Below, one piece after another: positions 50,858 to 60,655 of a stretch of DNA of 64,000 bases. A program made the position numbers and the translations under genes. This DNA is from Entamoeba invadens IP1 (lineage: Eukaryota > Evosea > Mastigamoebida > Endamoebidae). Each line of letters begins with the position of its first letter. Position 1 is the first letter of the stretch. The notes beneath the pieces are model-generated. The model was not told the DNA's origin and searched no databases. It saw only the letters and a list, made by a program, of their open reading frames with translations. The stretch spans positions 354,073 to 418,072 of the forward strand of contig NW_004443648.1 of the NCBI RefSeq assembly GCF_000330505.1. Reading direction: 5' to 3'.

Positions 50858-52090
50858 ATGGGGGAACTTTTATTTAAAATGGATATCAACCAAGCGTTGA
50901 ATCTAATCAATAGTCGGGTGACGAAACTTGATAAACGACTCACTGATACTGTGTTGAATGCCATCTCCAACAAAAATGAGGCATTACTTTATTTGTCAGA
51001 TCAAGACTCGGACCCTGCAATCAATAATATTTTGAAATCCCTTTATAACATCGACTCGGACCAAATCGACTGCTTCGTAGAAACGTGTAACGATTTCAGT
51101 GTAGACAAAATATGTGGTATAGACGATGATTCCGTGTTTGAGGTTGTTGTTCGCTTTTTGATAAGAAACAAGGACACTGAGAAAGTCGAACAAATAGTCT
51201 CAACCCTTAGTGCAAAAGATGAAAATTCCCCGCGGTTTATGTTACTCAAAAAAATATGCCCACACATCACATTCTCGTTTGTCATCAACAAGTTGCAACA
51301 ACGCGTTGAAAGTCTTTCATCGACTAACATCGAGTTGAGTAAGAAGATCGAAAGTTTTACAAAGGTCCAATTCACCAAACAAGACTTTACATCAATCTAC
51401 CCCCAAAGTCCATTGTCTCCACAATACACAGAGCCACAGAGTATCACTAAATCAGCGAACTTATTTCAAAAGTCTGATCCATTGAGTATTAGACCCTCTT
51501 GTGTTGTCCCAACCATTAGCAAAAACCAAACCCCGTCCCAAGATATAAAAGCGGTTACACTGGAAGAAGCACTTTCAATGAAACCCGCTGCGTTCATCGA
51601 GAGTCATATAGAAGGCATATTGCAAGCGATTGGGAAGAAGCACGCGGTTATTGTGTTTGAGGCGAAGGGGTCTAAGAACTTCACCGACATGTTTAACGTG
51701 ATCAAACCCCTCGACCAGTTCTTCTTTGTATTTCAGATGACAAGTGGCGAGACGTTTGGCGCATATTTTGAGAAAAGCCCATCATCATTTGGTCAGCAAA
51801 TTGTCGATTCACGTCATTTTGTGTTTTCGATAGCAAATAATTATAACGAAGGGATCTACAAGATGCAGTGGAAGGGAAATGGTCCAGCGTACTACTTGAC
51901 CGATAAGGAATTGAAGATCTTTGGATTGGGAAGCTTCTTTGAGACACGGAATGGCATTCTGTTTGACGAGGATGTGGCGATTAATGAATGTTACGGGAAT
52001 ACGCCGTTTGTGGGGCGGAAGATTTTCTCATCGAAACTGAGTCCAAAGAAGTTTGTGTGGAAGTCGTTGATGGTTGTCAAAACTATGTGA
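50858..52090 (+). CDS. TLDc-like domain protein (second copy)
   Basis: 410 residues. Residues 1-170 are helical with an acidic middle and a coiled coil (INKLQQRVESLSSTNIELSKKIE). A Ser/Pro/Gln linker (YPQSPLSPQYTEPQS) follows. From ~255 the C-terminal ~155 residues have the TLDc strand order: HAVIVFEAKGSKNFTDMF, QFFFVFQMTSGETFGAYFE, SRHFVFSIAN, FGLGSFFETRNGILFDEDV. Only distantly similar to the first TLDc gene at 44222-46168. No signal peptide. Function in Entamoeba is unknown; other TLDc proteins bind V-ATPase. The ATG at 50858 is the first in frame. Confidence 0.72.
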   Translation: MGELLFKMDINQALNLINSRVTKLDKRLTDTVLNAISNKNEALLYLSDQDSDPAINNILKSLYNIDSDQIDCFVETCNDFSVDKICGIDDDSVFEVVVRFLIRNKDTEKVEQIVSTLSAKDENSPRFMLLKKICPHITFSFVINKLQQRVESLSSTNIELSKKIESFTKVQFTKQDFTSIYPQSPLSPQYTEPQSITKSANLFQKSDPLSIRPSCVVPTISKNQTPSQDIKAVTLEEALSMKPAAFIESHIEGILQAIGKKHAVIVFEAKGSKNFTDMFNVIKPLDQFFFVFQMTSGETFGAYFEKSPSSFGQQIVDSRHFVFSIANNYNEGIYKMQWKGNGPAYYLTDKELKIFGLGSFFETRNGILFDEDVAINECYGNTPFVGRKIFSSKLSPKKFVWKSLMVVKTM

Positions 52091-52633
52091 TACTATGTTG
52101 TGTGAAGGGAAATAAATAGGACAACTATGAGAGCACATGAAAAACGATAATTGCGTGGCGGTGTCTAAAATCTAAAACCCAATTTAGACATCCCCACACT
52201 ACGTATTGGTTGTCATTTGTGTCTTATTTAGTCCTTTTTATTTTGGTTTTTCATTCTGCACTTATCAAATCCAAATATTCATTTTTTCATTCTGACAGGA
52301 TATTGGTGACTAATTCCCACAGTATTGAGAAACTATCGTTGTTACTATTAAAAATAATAAAATCAATTATACTTGTACTTGAAAAAACTGATACTATTCA
52401 CACTAGTACTCATTCTATGTGAAGACTATGATAGTAATGAATTATAGTTCTATAAACTAGAAGAATAGAACAACAAAAAAAGAGATGAACGACGGAACAA
52501 AACTCAGGTTCTGACGCTCTTTATCCCGGTATGTTACATCAAATCTCAATCCCGCAATCTTAATATTGACACGGATATCCGACGTGTTCTCATCTTTGAA
52601 AGAAAATGTCCCTCACGAACTTAAAAAAGCAGA
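52091..52633. other. Spacer with a strong hairpin and a palindrome near the PDI start
   Basis: A 15-bp-arm inverted repeat (52155-52169 and 52183-52197) lies ~65 nt past the TLDc stop. CGGATATCCG (52572-52581), flanked by ACACG and CGTGT, lies ~55 nt before the PDI ATG. GAACTT at 52617-52622 may be the GAAC element. No gene was seen. Confidence 0.5.
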
Positions 52634-53644
52634 ATGGGAGTTCTTCTTCTGTTAGCAACCGTCCTCTGCACTCAAGCGAGTGTTGTGAGTTTGAATCCAA
52701 CAAACTTCAACAACATTGTTGACGGCACTCGTCACGTCTTTGTCAAATTCTTTGCTCCATGGTGCGGCCACTGCAAAAAGCTTGCGCCGGAGTACGTCAA
52801 ACTTGCTGACAAATACAAAAGCAACGATAACATTGTTATTGCTGAGTTGGACTGTGACAACAAAGACCATAAGGATCTCTGTGGTAAATTTGGTATTTCA
52901 GGATTCCCAACACTCAAGTTTTTCGCTAAAGGAACGACTGACGCCATCGATTATAACGGCGACAGAAGCTTTGACGACTTGGTGAAATTCATCGATGAAA
53001 AGACTCAACCAAAGGTTGCCTCAAACGTCGTTGTAGTCACTGACGACACGTTTGACACGATCGTCATGGACCCAACCAAAAACGTCTTTGTCAAATTCTA
53101 TGCTCCGTGGTGTGGACACTGCAAAGCACTTGCTCCAAAGTATGTTGAATTAAGTAAGATGTATGCTGGTGAGGACGATTTCATTATGGCTGAGGTCGAC
53201 TGCACTGTTAACACTAAGGTCTGTGGTAAGTACGAAGTCCACGGGTATCCAACACTGAAATCATTCCCAAAGGCCACCAAGACTGGTATTGCTTATGAAG
53301 GGAACAGAGAAGTTAAAGACTTTGTTGCATATTTCAACACTAACTATGGATATGACAGAGACGAAACTGGAAAAGTCGGGAAGACCGCTGGTAGAATTGC
53401 TGAATTGGACGATTTGGCTAAAACATTCTTGAAGGCTGAGAACAAGGAAGAACTCATTAAGAAGGCCATGGAGACTGTTGGCTCCAATTACTATGTGAAA
53501 GTCATGAAGAGAATAGTTGAGAAGGGCGAGGGGTATATAAAGACTGAGAAGGAAAGAATCAAGAAGATGTTGTCTGGGTCCAATCTTAAAGCGAAGAAGG
53601 TCGACGATTTCAACAAGAACTTGAACGTTTTGGAAGCTTTCTAA
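52634..53644 (+). CDS. PDI: Protein disulfide isomerase (two thioredoxin domains plus ERp29-like C-terminus)
   Basis: A 336-residue ER oxidoreductase with a signal peptide (MGVLLLLATVLCTQAS). Two thioredoxin domains each have FAPWCGHC or YAPWCGHC (Cys44/47 and Cys160/163) and cis-Pro segments (SGFPTLK, HGYPTLK). Residues ~235-336 form the helical ERp29/PDI-D domain (AELDDLAKTFL, NYYVKVMKRI). This a-a'-D architecture is found in Dictyostelium, plants and Entamoeba. The C-terminus is LEAF with no KDEL-type retrieval signal, so ER retention must work otherwise or the protein may leave the ER. It is intronless and codon-biased, consistent with high expression. Confidence 0.96.
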   Translation: MGVLLLLATVLCTQASVVSLNPTNFNNIVDGTRHVFVKFFAPWCGHCKKLAPEYVKLADKYKSNDNIVIAELDCDNKDHKDLCGKFGISGFPTLKFFAKGTTDAIDYNGDRSFDDLVKFIDEKTQPKVASNVVVVTDDTFDTIVMDPTKNVFVKFYAPWCGHCKALAPKYVELSKMYAGEDDFIMAEVDCTVNTKVCGKYEVHGYPTLKSFPKATKTGIAYEGNREVKDFVAYFNTNYGYDRDETGKVGKTAGRIAELDDLAKTFLKAENKEELIKKAMETVGSNYYVKVMKRIVEKGEGYIKTEKERIKKMLSGSNLKAKKVDDFNKNLNVLEAF

Positions 53645-53711
53645 ACCAATTTTAACGAACTATTTTGATTTCAATTCCAGGCCCATTTCAGTATAAAATT
53701 CATGTTTCAAC

Positions 53712-54179
53712 TTATCTAACGAGTGGATCTATTGGGTAGTGTGGAGGAGGTTGAATTGTACTATTTGTACCATTAGTACTATTAGTGTTGTTTGTGGGTA
53801 TTGTAGGGTCTGGTAATCCGATTCTTTTCCATACGGGGTCTGTCATTAAAGTAGGCTTCTTCCCGGGTTCCATCCCACGTTTCACCAAATCAAGTCGTTT
53901 TTCTTCGATCTTCATCTTTTTGTAATTGTCTATAAAACTCTTTCTCTGTTGCTCGATCTGCTTCATCCGATAGTCGTCGTACTTCTTCTCGTTTTGAATC
54001 AGCACCGCTCGGTCTTTCACTGACTGCACGAAGTCTTCGTTATATTTCTTTTTAAGTTGTTCGTCAGTCATTGTCGTTTCTGTTGAATTAGTTGAAGAAG
54101 GAGTAGTTGTTGGAGAAGATGCAGGCGGCTGCTCTGCGGCCGCCAAAGTGCAGATGATGAGATAAGCGATGAATAACAT
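53712..54179 (-). CDS. Small secreted protein with Thr/Ser-rich and charged segments
   Basis: 155 residues. Signal peptide MLFIAYLIICTLAAAE, then a Ser/Thr/Pro-rich stretch (PPASSPTTTPSSTNSTE), then a Lys/Glu/Gln helical segment likely to form a coiled coil (residues ~38-105). The Pro/Asn/Thr-rich tail has several N-x-T/S sites (NNTNSTNGTNST). No family recognised. It is divergent from the gene starting at 54260, with 80 bp between the two ATGs. Both products carry a signal peptide and a highly charged helical body, suggesting coordinated expression and a related role. Confidence 0.65.
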   Translation of the reverse strand: MLFIAYLIICTLAAAEQPPASSPTTTPSSTNSTETTMTDEQLKKKYNEDFVQSVKDRAVLIQNEKKYDDYRMKQIEQQRKSFIDNYKKMKIEEKRLDLVKRGMEPGKKPTLMTDPVWKRIGLPDPTIPTNNTNSTNGTNSTIQPPPHYPIDPLVR

Positions 54180-54259
54180 TATGATTTTTAAGTTAAAGAA
54201 TAGAAACTTTTAATAAAATAATACTACTAATAAACTATAAAGTCATACTATCAAAACGA

Positions 54260-55654
54260 ATGGCGATAGCCATACTGTGTTTTATTGTATTTGTGAGCTC
54301 AATGGACGCTCTTGATTTTTTGGAAGAGAACGATGAGTATTTACTCACTGATATTGCACCGTACCAAATGTATTTGTACAAAAGAAGAAGTGGGCGAGTC
54401 GAGCGGATGATGCGAAGGCGCCGAATAGCGAAGCGAAGAAAGAAAGAACGCGCGCGAAAGGTTCGAGAACGACGACAACGGAAGGAACGGATGCAGTTGA
54501 GAAGAGCAAGACTTGAAGTGAAAAAGAATTTGAAACAAGAAGAAGAACAACAACACTTGACAAAACAAACGAAACAACGACTCTTAAAACAACGAGTTAA
54601 ACAAGATTTATATGGAACAAGTCATAAACATTTGACTCCTCAACAAACCCAAATAATGAAAGCTCTTGCGGGGTTTCGACAACTTAGAATGCTTCAAAAA
54701 TTGAATCGGAAGACAACTGCAGACCAAATCAAAATCAGAGAACTTTCGAGAGAACGAGCTGCGTTTATGGCTACCATGAAACTCCAAGCACAAAAAGTGC
54801 AGAACAAGATGAACCGACAAAATGAGAAAAGAAAGAGACAACAGAGACTTATAATGAATACAAACAACGAGCTCGTTGCTCAGAAATTGTATGTACAACA
54901 CAAACTTAATGCATCGCTCAAGAGAAAGATTGCAATGAAAGACTGGCAACGACGTAATTTACAACGACAAAAAGCAGAGAACAAACGAAGAGAAGTCGAA
55001 AGTGCAATGAGAAAACAACGAATGGAAGCCCAACGGAAGAAAGAGGAACTCATCCGGAAAAACACGGAAAGGCTTAAGAAGTGGCTGAAACAAAAAGAAG
55101 ACCAACAAAAGGAGAAACAGCGAAAGGAAATGGAAAACTACTATAAGTTAAGAAAGTCAATGGGAGTGATTCCCGGCCTGGAGAGAAGAATGAGCGAACA
55201 ACAGAAACTGAAAATCAAACAAATGAAAAACACAATGTTGAGAGAACAACGAGAGAGTAAAGAACGCAATGAACGACAAAATGATGTGGACGAACATAAA
55301 AATGAGTTTGATCGACTGAAAAGTCTTGAAAATGAGAGGAAAAAGGTTGTTAAAGAACTCGACAGTTCAGCCCAAGACTCAATCAAAGAGGTGAAGGAGC
55401 AATTCAATCAGTTGAAGAAAGAAAGAGAGGTGAATGCCAAAAAGCAGATTGAGGCGATTAAAATGCTCAGTGATAAGAAACGAGTGTTGTTTGAAAAGTC
55501 AATCAACGATATGATGAACAAAGCATTGAATAAGGAACGACTCAACATCGACCCAAAAGAGTTGTTAAAAAGTGGTGGAAGAGATTTAGAACTCATTAAA
55601 GTGATGAGGCTCAAAAATAATGTTGTCAACCAACTTGATGGTTTTAATATTTGA
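54260..55654 (+). CDS. Secreted, highly basic coiled-coil protein
   Basis: 464 residues. The N-terminus MAIAILCFIVFVSSMDA is a signal peptide. After a short acidic stretch, residues ~40-420 are almost continuous Arg/Lys/Glu/Gln helix with heptad character (RRRRIAKRRKKERARKVRER and similar). The first ~100 residues are extremely basic and the later part mixes Glu/Lys. There is no membrane anchor, Cys pattern or retention motif. A basic coiled coil that enters the secretory pathway is uncommon; it could bind anionic glycans or package cargo in granules, but this is inference. No family recognised. Shares a bidirectional promoter with the gene at 53712-54179. Confidence 0.65.
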   Translation: MAIAILCFIVFVSSMDALDFLEENDEYLLTDIAPYQMYLYKRRSGRVERMMRRRRIAKRRKKERARKVRERRQRKERMQLRRARLEVKKNLKQEEEQQHLTKQTKQRLLKQRVKQDLYGTSHKHLTPQQTQIMKALAGFRQLRMLQKLNRKTTADQIKIRELSRERAAFMATMKLQAQKVQNKMNRQNEKRKRQQRLIMNTNNELVAQKLYVQHKLNASLKRKIAMKDWQRRNLQRQKAENKRREVESAMRKQRMEAQRKKEELIRKNTERLKKWLKQKEDQQKEKQRKEMENYYKLRKSMGVIPGLERRMSEQQKLKIKQMKNTMLREQRESKERNERQNDVDEHKNEFDRLKSLENERKKVVKELDSSAQDSIKEVKEQFNQLKKEREVNAKKQIEAIKMLSDKKRVLFEKSINDMMNKALNKERLNIDPKELLKSGGRDLELIKVMRLKNNVVNQLDGFNI

Positions 55655-55716
55655 AGTATATGTTCTCTTAGTTTCTTTGAAGTTCATTTGTTTATTGGTA
55701 TAAAGTGTAAATAGTA

Positions 55717-55720
<4 letters not shown>

Positions 55721-55760
<40 letters not shown>

Positions 55761-55815
55761 TATAATTAATATAATTAATATAATTAATATAATTAATATA
55801 ATTAATATAATTAGT
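55721..55815. repeat. Adjacent microsatellites: (AAT)n and (ATAATTAAT)n
   Basis: 55721-55761 is ~13 copies of AAT. 55762-55815 is six units of the 9-mer ATAATTAAT, the last with one change. They lie in the 203-bp spacer between the convergent coiled-coil and amylase genes. Likely length-polymorphic. Confidence 0.95.
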
Positions 55816-55857
55816 AAATAATTAAAATAAAAGATTAAATTACCTCTGATTTGAAAT

Positions 55858-57717
55858 TCAATTGTCCTCTTTAATGCCAAGCTCCTTGGCTGAAATGGCA
55901 CCAAGACCCATCCATCCTCTCATGGCATTGATAACTGCAGTGTCTCTATGTGTTCTGGTATAATCGCTTCCTCTGAAACCTTCAACTGAATACCCAGGTG
56001 CATCAGCGACATAGGCTTGTCTCTTTGGAATTGATTTGCAGTTATTACAATAGTTACCAGTACACAATGAACAGTCTGAAAGTCCATCAGGGAATCCATC
56101 GTTTCCATTTGTGCTTTGAATTTGTGTGTAAGAAGACAACAAGAGTCTGTGTGTCCAGTTTTGGTCGGTTCTTGAGAACAACGAGATTTCAAAGTTTCTG
56201 TGTGACTCGACATTCTTGTCTTTGACTAAGACCGAACCGTGCTCGTACATGTTACGTGATGTGCTTCCCGGATTCTGTTGGTCGTGGTCATCGTTCTCAA
56301 TAACAAGTCTCTCCCATGGCACCAATTCTCTACCGTCGCATTTCCCGACTTCCATTGGGAACCACGACATCCACAATTTCACTTTGGCTATGTCACTCTC
56401 ACTCAACCCATTTGCCTTCAATTGTTCGGTTAAGTAAGTGGTGTATTGGTAGTCATTATATACACATAATAACAATTGAGACTCCCCTCCAATAAGTACT
56501 TCTAAGTATGCCATAAAATCATCTGGTAACGCACCACCCATATACTCTTTCACTTTACCAAATACTGCAGCCAAGTTGTCTGGGGAAATGTGTTTGGCAG
56601 CATCTATTCGAATACCAGAAGCTCCAGCTCCTAAGTTCTCGACTATCCAAGTCGCTATTCTGTCTCTGACATACTCTTGTTCAACAGCCAAATCAGAGAG
56701 TCCGACTAACCACCCACTGTTCAAAATGAAACCGTCCGCCCATGAGTCACAAGCTTTGTCACAATGGAAATTGCTTGGGCCATATGATGCACCTGGGAAT
56801 TCAGGAGCGTTCATTTTACCGGTGTATTTGTCGTTACCATAAGTCATGGAATGTGTGAAGTATGGTGCATGTGTATTGGAATCTTTACCAGCCCAGAAAT
56901 CATTGCCATTACAATGGTTGTTAAGAATATCATTTCCTCCACCAGACATGTGATTCACTACCATATCATTGTACACTAAGACGTTATTCTTACGACAATT
57001 TCTGACCATCTCTCTGTATTGTGCACGAGTCCCCATACGTGAATTTAAAGTGTAAGCGACGGGTTGATAGACCCAATACCACGGATTCAAATATCCATCT
57101 TGTGGTTGGTCAAAGGAAATGACTGAATCTTGTGGTGGGAAAACCTTGACTCCAAGCCACCCCGCCTTGCCCATGAATTCACACTCCTTTCCAATGTCTT
57201 CAAATGGCCATCCAAACATCTCAACGATACCCCCCTTCTGTCCTTTTTGATAGTTAGATGGTAAATTGGCGGCTGGAATACTCCAGACGAAATCGAGTGG
57301 CTCCAAGTTGATGTATTCAGTCTCTCCATTGTCCATATGGACAATCACTTTAATCTTCAAATCTTCTGTTGGGAGTGTTTCTTTAGAGACTTGATACACT
57401 TCAGAGTCTGAGGCAACACCATTGTACTCGTATGTGATCTTTTTGATGTTATATTTTGGATTCACGGATGGAACAACAGTAACAGTTGCGGCTGTTCTTG
57501 CGGTAGATGTGTACTTAACACGAGCATACCCAACTACATGAGAGTATCCTTGATACCCTTCTTTCCAGTCTTCACTTCCTCGGGGTGGGGTTTGCCATCT
57601 ATAATCATCTGCGTTGCTTATCATAGTGTCTGTGTTTCTATTTGGGCAAGCAAATATGTTTTGGTTTTGAGCACAAGTGTTAGCCAGAGCCAGGTTCAAT
57701 AAAAGAACAAAGAACAT
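55858..57717 (-). CDS. Secreted alpha-amylase (GH13)
   Basis: 619 residues. Signal peptide MFFVLLLNLALANTCA. The first ~170 residues form a beta-rich extension (TAATVTVVPSVNPKYNIKKITY). The GH13 barrel then begins with VEMFGWPFEDIGKECEF, close to animal amylases. The substrate site motifs are VYNDMVVNHM (region I), GIRIDAAKHI (catalytic Asp), MAYLEVLIGG (catalytic Glu) and IENDDHDQQ (transition-state Asp), and the pair FPPQDSVI / PWYWVYQPVAY is also typical. The C-terminal end is Cys-rich. It hydrolyses alpha-1,4-glucan, outside the cell or in vacuoles. It is intronless, with an ATG at 57717. Confidence 0.95.
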   Translation of the reverse strand: MFFVLLLNLALANTCAQNQNIFACPNRNTDTMISNADDYRWQTPPRGSEDWKEGYQGYSHVVGYARVKYTSTARTAATVTVVPSVNPKYNIKKITYEYNGVASDSEVYQVSKETLPTEDLKIKVIVHMDNGETEYINLEPLDFVWSIPAANLPSNYQKGQKGGIVEMFGWPFEDIGKECEFMGKAGWLGVKVFPPQDSVISFDQPQDGYLNPWYWVYQPVAYTLNSRMGTRAQYREMVRNCRKNNVLVYNDMVVNHMSGGGNDILNNHCNGNDFWAGKDSNTHAPYFTHSMTYGNDKYTGKMNAPEFPGASYGPSNFHCDKACDSWADGFILNSGWLVGLSDLAVEQEYVRDRIATWIVENLGAGASGIRIDAAKHISPDNLAAVFGKVKEYMGGALPDDFMAYLEVLIGGESQLLLCVYNDYQYTTYLTEQLKANGLSESDIAKVKLWMSWFPMEVGKCDGRELVPWERLVIENDDHDQQNPGSTSRNMYEHGSVLVKDKNVESHRNFEISLFSRTDQNWTHRLLLSSYTQIQSTNGNDGFPDGLSDCSLCTGNYCNNCKSIPKRQAYVADAPGYSVEGFRGSDYTRTHRDTAVINAMRGWMGLGAISAKELGIKEDN

Positions 57718-58382
57718 TGTAACAAGATCGATGAATTGGGCTTATATTGACGTTTACTTTTTCTTTCGAAATTTTTTGATAAATTTTGCTTTCAACTTTT
57801 TCATTGTTTTTTTTTCGTTACTATTCCCGTTTTGTTTTGTCTTTTTACACAATTTTATTCTTCTTTTTTTCCTTTGAAAAAATACAAATAAGAATTTTCT
57901 TTTCGTTTTTTATTTTAAATAACATTTTTCACTTGTTGTTATATATAACATTTTATAGTTTTAAATCATATTTGTTTTTTAGTCCTGATTTGTGCTTTGA
58001 TTTTGCCACAATTCGCTTAAATAATTATATTATAATATATAATAAAACAATCATTTTAATTAGTAATGGTTATTCCATAACAATCCATTATTTTATTTTG
58101 ATCAAACAACCTTTATGGTATATAAATAAAACAAAACACACAATTAATTATAATTAATAATTATTTTTATTACAAAAGGTTATATGACTTATGCCTGTTC
58201 GAGGAAGAAGAATTTAACTATTAATTAATTTATAAAAAAACAATACGATGTTTGAATTGAAAATAGTGTTGAAATTATAGTGACGAATTTGTGCTTCTAG
58301 AAGAGAAGAGAGAAGCAATTTGGTTTTTTTATGTGAAACAAAGTTAGAAAAGTAAGAACTGAACTGATTAAATTCGTTGGAC
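57718..58382. other. AT-rich divergent spacer between amylase and RAMP4
   Basis: T-rich from 57740 to 57900, then A/T-rich. No gene beyond overlapping low-complexity frames was seen. Confidence 0.5.
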
Positions 58383-58547
58383 ATGTCTGGAGCGCAAGCA
58401 CAAATGAAAGTCGCAAATAAGAAATTCGTCAAGAATGGGACGGTCAACAAGAGAGAGGAGAAACCAGGCGTCGGACCAATTATCCTCGCCGTCTTCTTAT
58501 TCGTTGTTGTCGGCTCCGCCGTCATTTCACTTTTCAAAGTGATGTAA
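58383..58547 (+). CDS. SERP1: RAMP4/SERP1-like small ER membrane protein
   Basis: 54 residues, found by reading. The short basic cytosolic head (MSGAQAQMKVANKKFVKNGT) corresponds to the SERP1 'R.R.AN.k..kNi..rG' start. The VNKREEKPGVGPIILAVFLF region matches 'Kt......vgPwlLalFifVVcGSA', and VVVGSAVISLF completes the single C-terminal membrane helix. RAMP4/SERP1/Ysy6 is a tail-anchored protein bound near the Sec61 translocon and tied to ER stress. Length matches (~66 in animals). It is flanked by other secretory genes and converges on thioredoxin reductase. Confidence 0.88.
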   Translation: MSGAQAQMKVANKKFVKNGTVNKREEKPGVGPIILAVFLFVVVGSAVISLFKVM

Positions 58548-58735
58548 GTCCTAAACCATTGATTCAAAACACTTTGTTTTTACACATTTTGATTGGAATG
58601 AGCAAAATCGTAAACATTTGAATGGATTTTTGAACATTTCAAATGTAAAAAATGATAAAATTAATTGTTTAGAAATGACAAATTAAAATAATTATGACAA
58701 TTTAATTTCAAAAAGAGAAGCCTTGAAAAGATGAA

Positions 58736-59680
58736 TTAATGGGTCTGCAACCACTTCTCGCAGTCCAACGCAGCTTTGCAACCACTTCCGGCAGCAACAA
58801 TTGCCTGTCTGTAAACTTTATCACAAACATCTCCAGCAGCAAAGACTCCATCGACACTGGTCTTAGTTTCATTGACTTCGATATATCCTTCTGGGGTCAG
58901 CTTGAGCTGTCCATTAAGGAATTGAACGTTTGGTGCGTGTCCAATAGCGTAAAACAATCCACTTATTGGGACAACTTTCTCTTCACCAGTGACAACGTTT
59001 TTGACTTTAGCACCATTGAGTAAATTACCATCACCAACAAGTTCGATAAGAGTCGAGTTCCACATTACTTCGACCTTTGGATGGTTTAACACACGCTCTT
59101 GCATTGCTTTACTTGCTCTGAAAGAATCTCTTCTGTGGAGAATGATGATTTTGCTTCCAAATTTAGTCAAGTGCATCGCCTCTTCCATCGCAGCGTCACC
59201 TCCTCCAACAACCATCAAGACCTTATTTCTGAAAATAGGGACGGCGCCGTCGCAAATAGCACACGCCGAGACACCGTTTTGCCAATAAATGTCTTCGCCC
59301 GGAACTTTCATTCTACGAGCAGTTGCGCCAGTAGCAATGATAAGAGATTTCGCCAATATTTCCTTTCCGTTTTCGTCCCACAATTTGAATGGACGTGATG
59401 ATAAGTCGACCTTTGAAATAGTCTCGGTGATGATGGTGGCTCCATTGTTCTCACTCTGCTTTCTCATTTGGAGCATCAACTCATTACCATCAATACCCGA
59501 TGGGAATCCAGGGAAGTTCTCAATGATGGTTGTGGTGGTCAATTGTCCGCCAGCAGCTATTCCACCAGCCAAGAAACCCTCATACATGATTGGTTTGATA
59601 GAAGCTCTTCCCAAATAAATGGCCGCGGTATGAGCAGCGGGGCCTGATCCGATGATGACAACGTCGTTCACTGTTTCCAT
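58736..59680 (-). CDS. TRXR: Thioredoxin reductase (low-molecular-weight type)
   Basis: 314 residues. FAD site [13 protein letters not shown], redox pair ACAICDG (Cys140/Cys143), NADPH site [10 protein letters not shown] with [10 protein letters not shown], and the C-terminal FAD loop [29 protein letters not shown] are all present. This bacterial/plant-like form lacks the selenocysteine tail of animal TrxR. In Entamoeba it reduces thioredoxin and also activates metronidazole, and it is central to redox control because the parasite lacks glutathione reductase. The ATG at 59680 is clear. It is intronless. Confidence 0.97.
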   Translation of the reverse strand: METVNDVVIIGSGPAAHTAAIYLGRASIKPIMYEGFLAGGIAAGGQLTTTTIIENFPGFPSGIDGNELMLQMRKQSENNGATIITETISKVDLSSRPFKLWDENGKEILAKSLIIATGATARRMKVPGEDIYWQNGVSACAICDGAVPIFRNKVLMVVGGGDAAMEEAMHLTKFGSKIIILHRRDSFRASKAMQERVLNHPKVEVMWNSTLIELVGDGNLLNGAKVKNVVTGEEKVVPISGLFYAIGHAPNVQFLNGQLKLTPEGYIEVNETKTSVDGVFAAGDVCDKVYRQAIVAAGSGCKAALDCEKWLQTH

Positions 59681-60655
59681 TTGTTTCTGTTTTCAGAGTT
59701 TTTCCATTCCTTAAATGTTGATTCATTCCATCATTACAATCTCCATTATTATTTTTCCCATCTTTTCTTTCATTTTTGGACCAGATTGCTTCGTCTTATT
59801 TTCCAGATACTATGTCTTTTTGAGGTTACAATTTATTGTTTTTTATCACCACGTGATTGTTATTATTATTATTTCAAAATAAAAAAAACAAGATGGTAAT
59901 TATAATAAAATAATGCCAAAAGAATTGATAAAATAATTTTGGTTTAATTATTAATAAAATTGTGATGCCCAGATTTCTTTTTTAGATTTCTTCCCACCTC
60001 TCCACATTTTTTGTTCTTACTTTTGTTAAATTGTTTAGTAAAATACTTTATGGCGTTTTCCTTAGCAATTCAGATAATGATTTAAATTGTCGTGATTTTC
60101 GTATGACGTGGTGACTTTTTTGTTATGTTTCTCGACTTGATTCATTGAAAAGATTGTTTAATTATAGATTTGATAAACTGTTTTGTGAATCAATTCAAAT
60201 TGTGATCATGAATTTCAAAAAACAATTCATGTATTATAAAATGTAATACTTTAAACTATATAATTTTAAAAATTAATTTATACTTTTGTTACAATTATAT
60301 TTTTATTAATATTTTTAAGCAAAGATTAAATAATTATTACTATTAATTATTAAATAAGTAATAATATTATTATTACTATTAATTATTAATATATAGATTA
60401 AAAAGGTTTTGAAAAAAAAAAATTATTAAATTACAAAAAATAAATTAAAAAAATGATAAAAAAAATAAGTACATAGAATACTATAATTTTGATATAAATA
60501 ACTAAATTTTTAATAAAATTAAAAATACAATAAATAATTAATTAATAATTTCCAATTTTGATAAAATTGTACCATACTTTAATTATAAAATAAACCATTC
60601 ATCATCCACCAACAAAATAGATTCAACACATATTAGAACAGTCAAAAACACACAT
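59681..60655. other. AT-rich spacer
   Basis: About 1 kb. The first ~200 nt carry the thioredoxin reductase upstream region. 60230-60600 is nearly pure A/T. No gene was seen. Confidence 0.5.

Noticed and set aside
52210..52422. 70-codon open frame between TLDc 2 and PDI
   Set aside because: No ATG at its start, low complexity, hydrophobic by T-richness, no resemblance to a family.
57786..58157. 123-codon plus-strand frame upstream of RAMP4
   Set aside because: Almost only Phe/Ile/Leu/Tyr/Asn codons from a T-rich spacer; no coding pattern.
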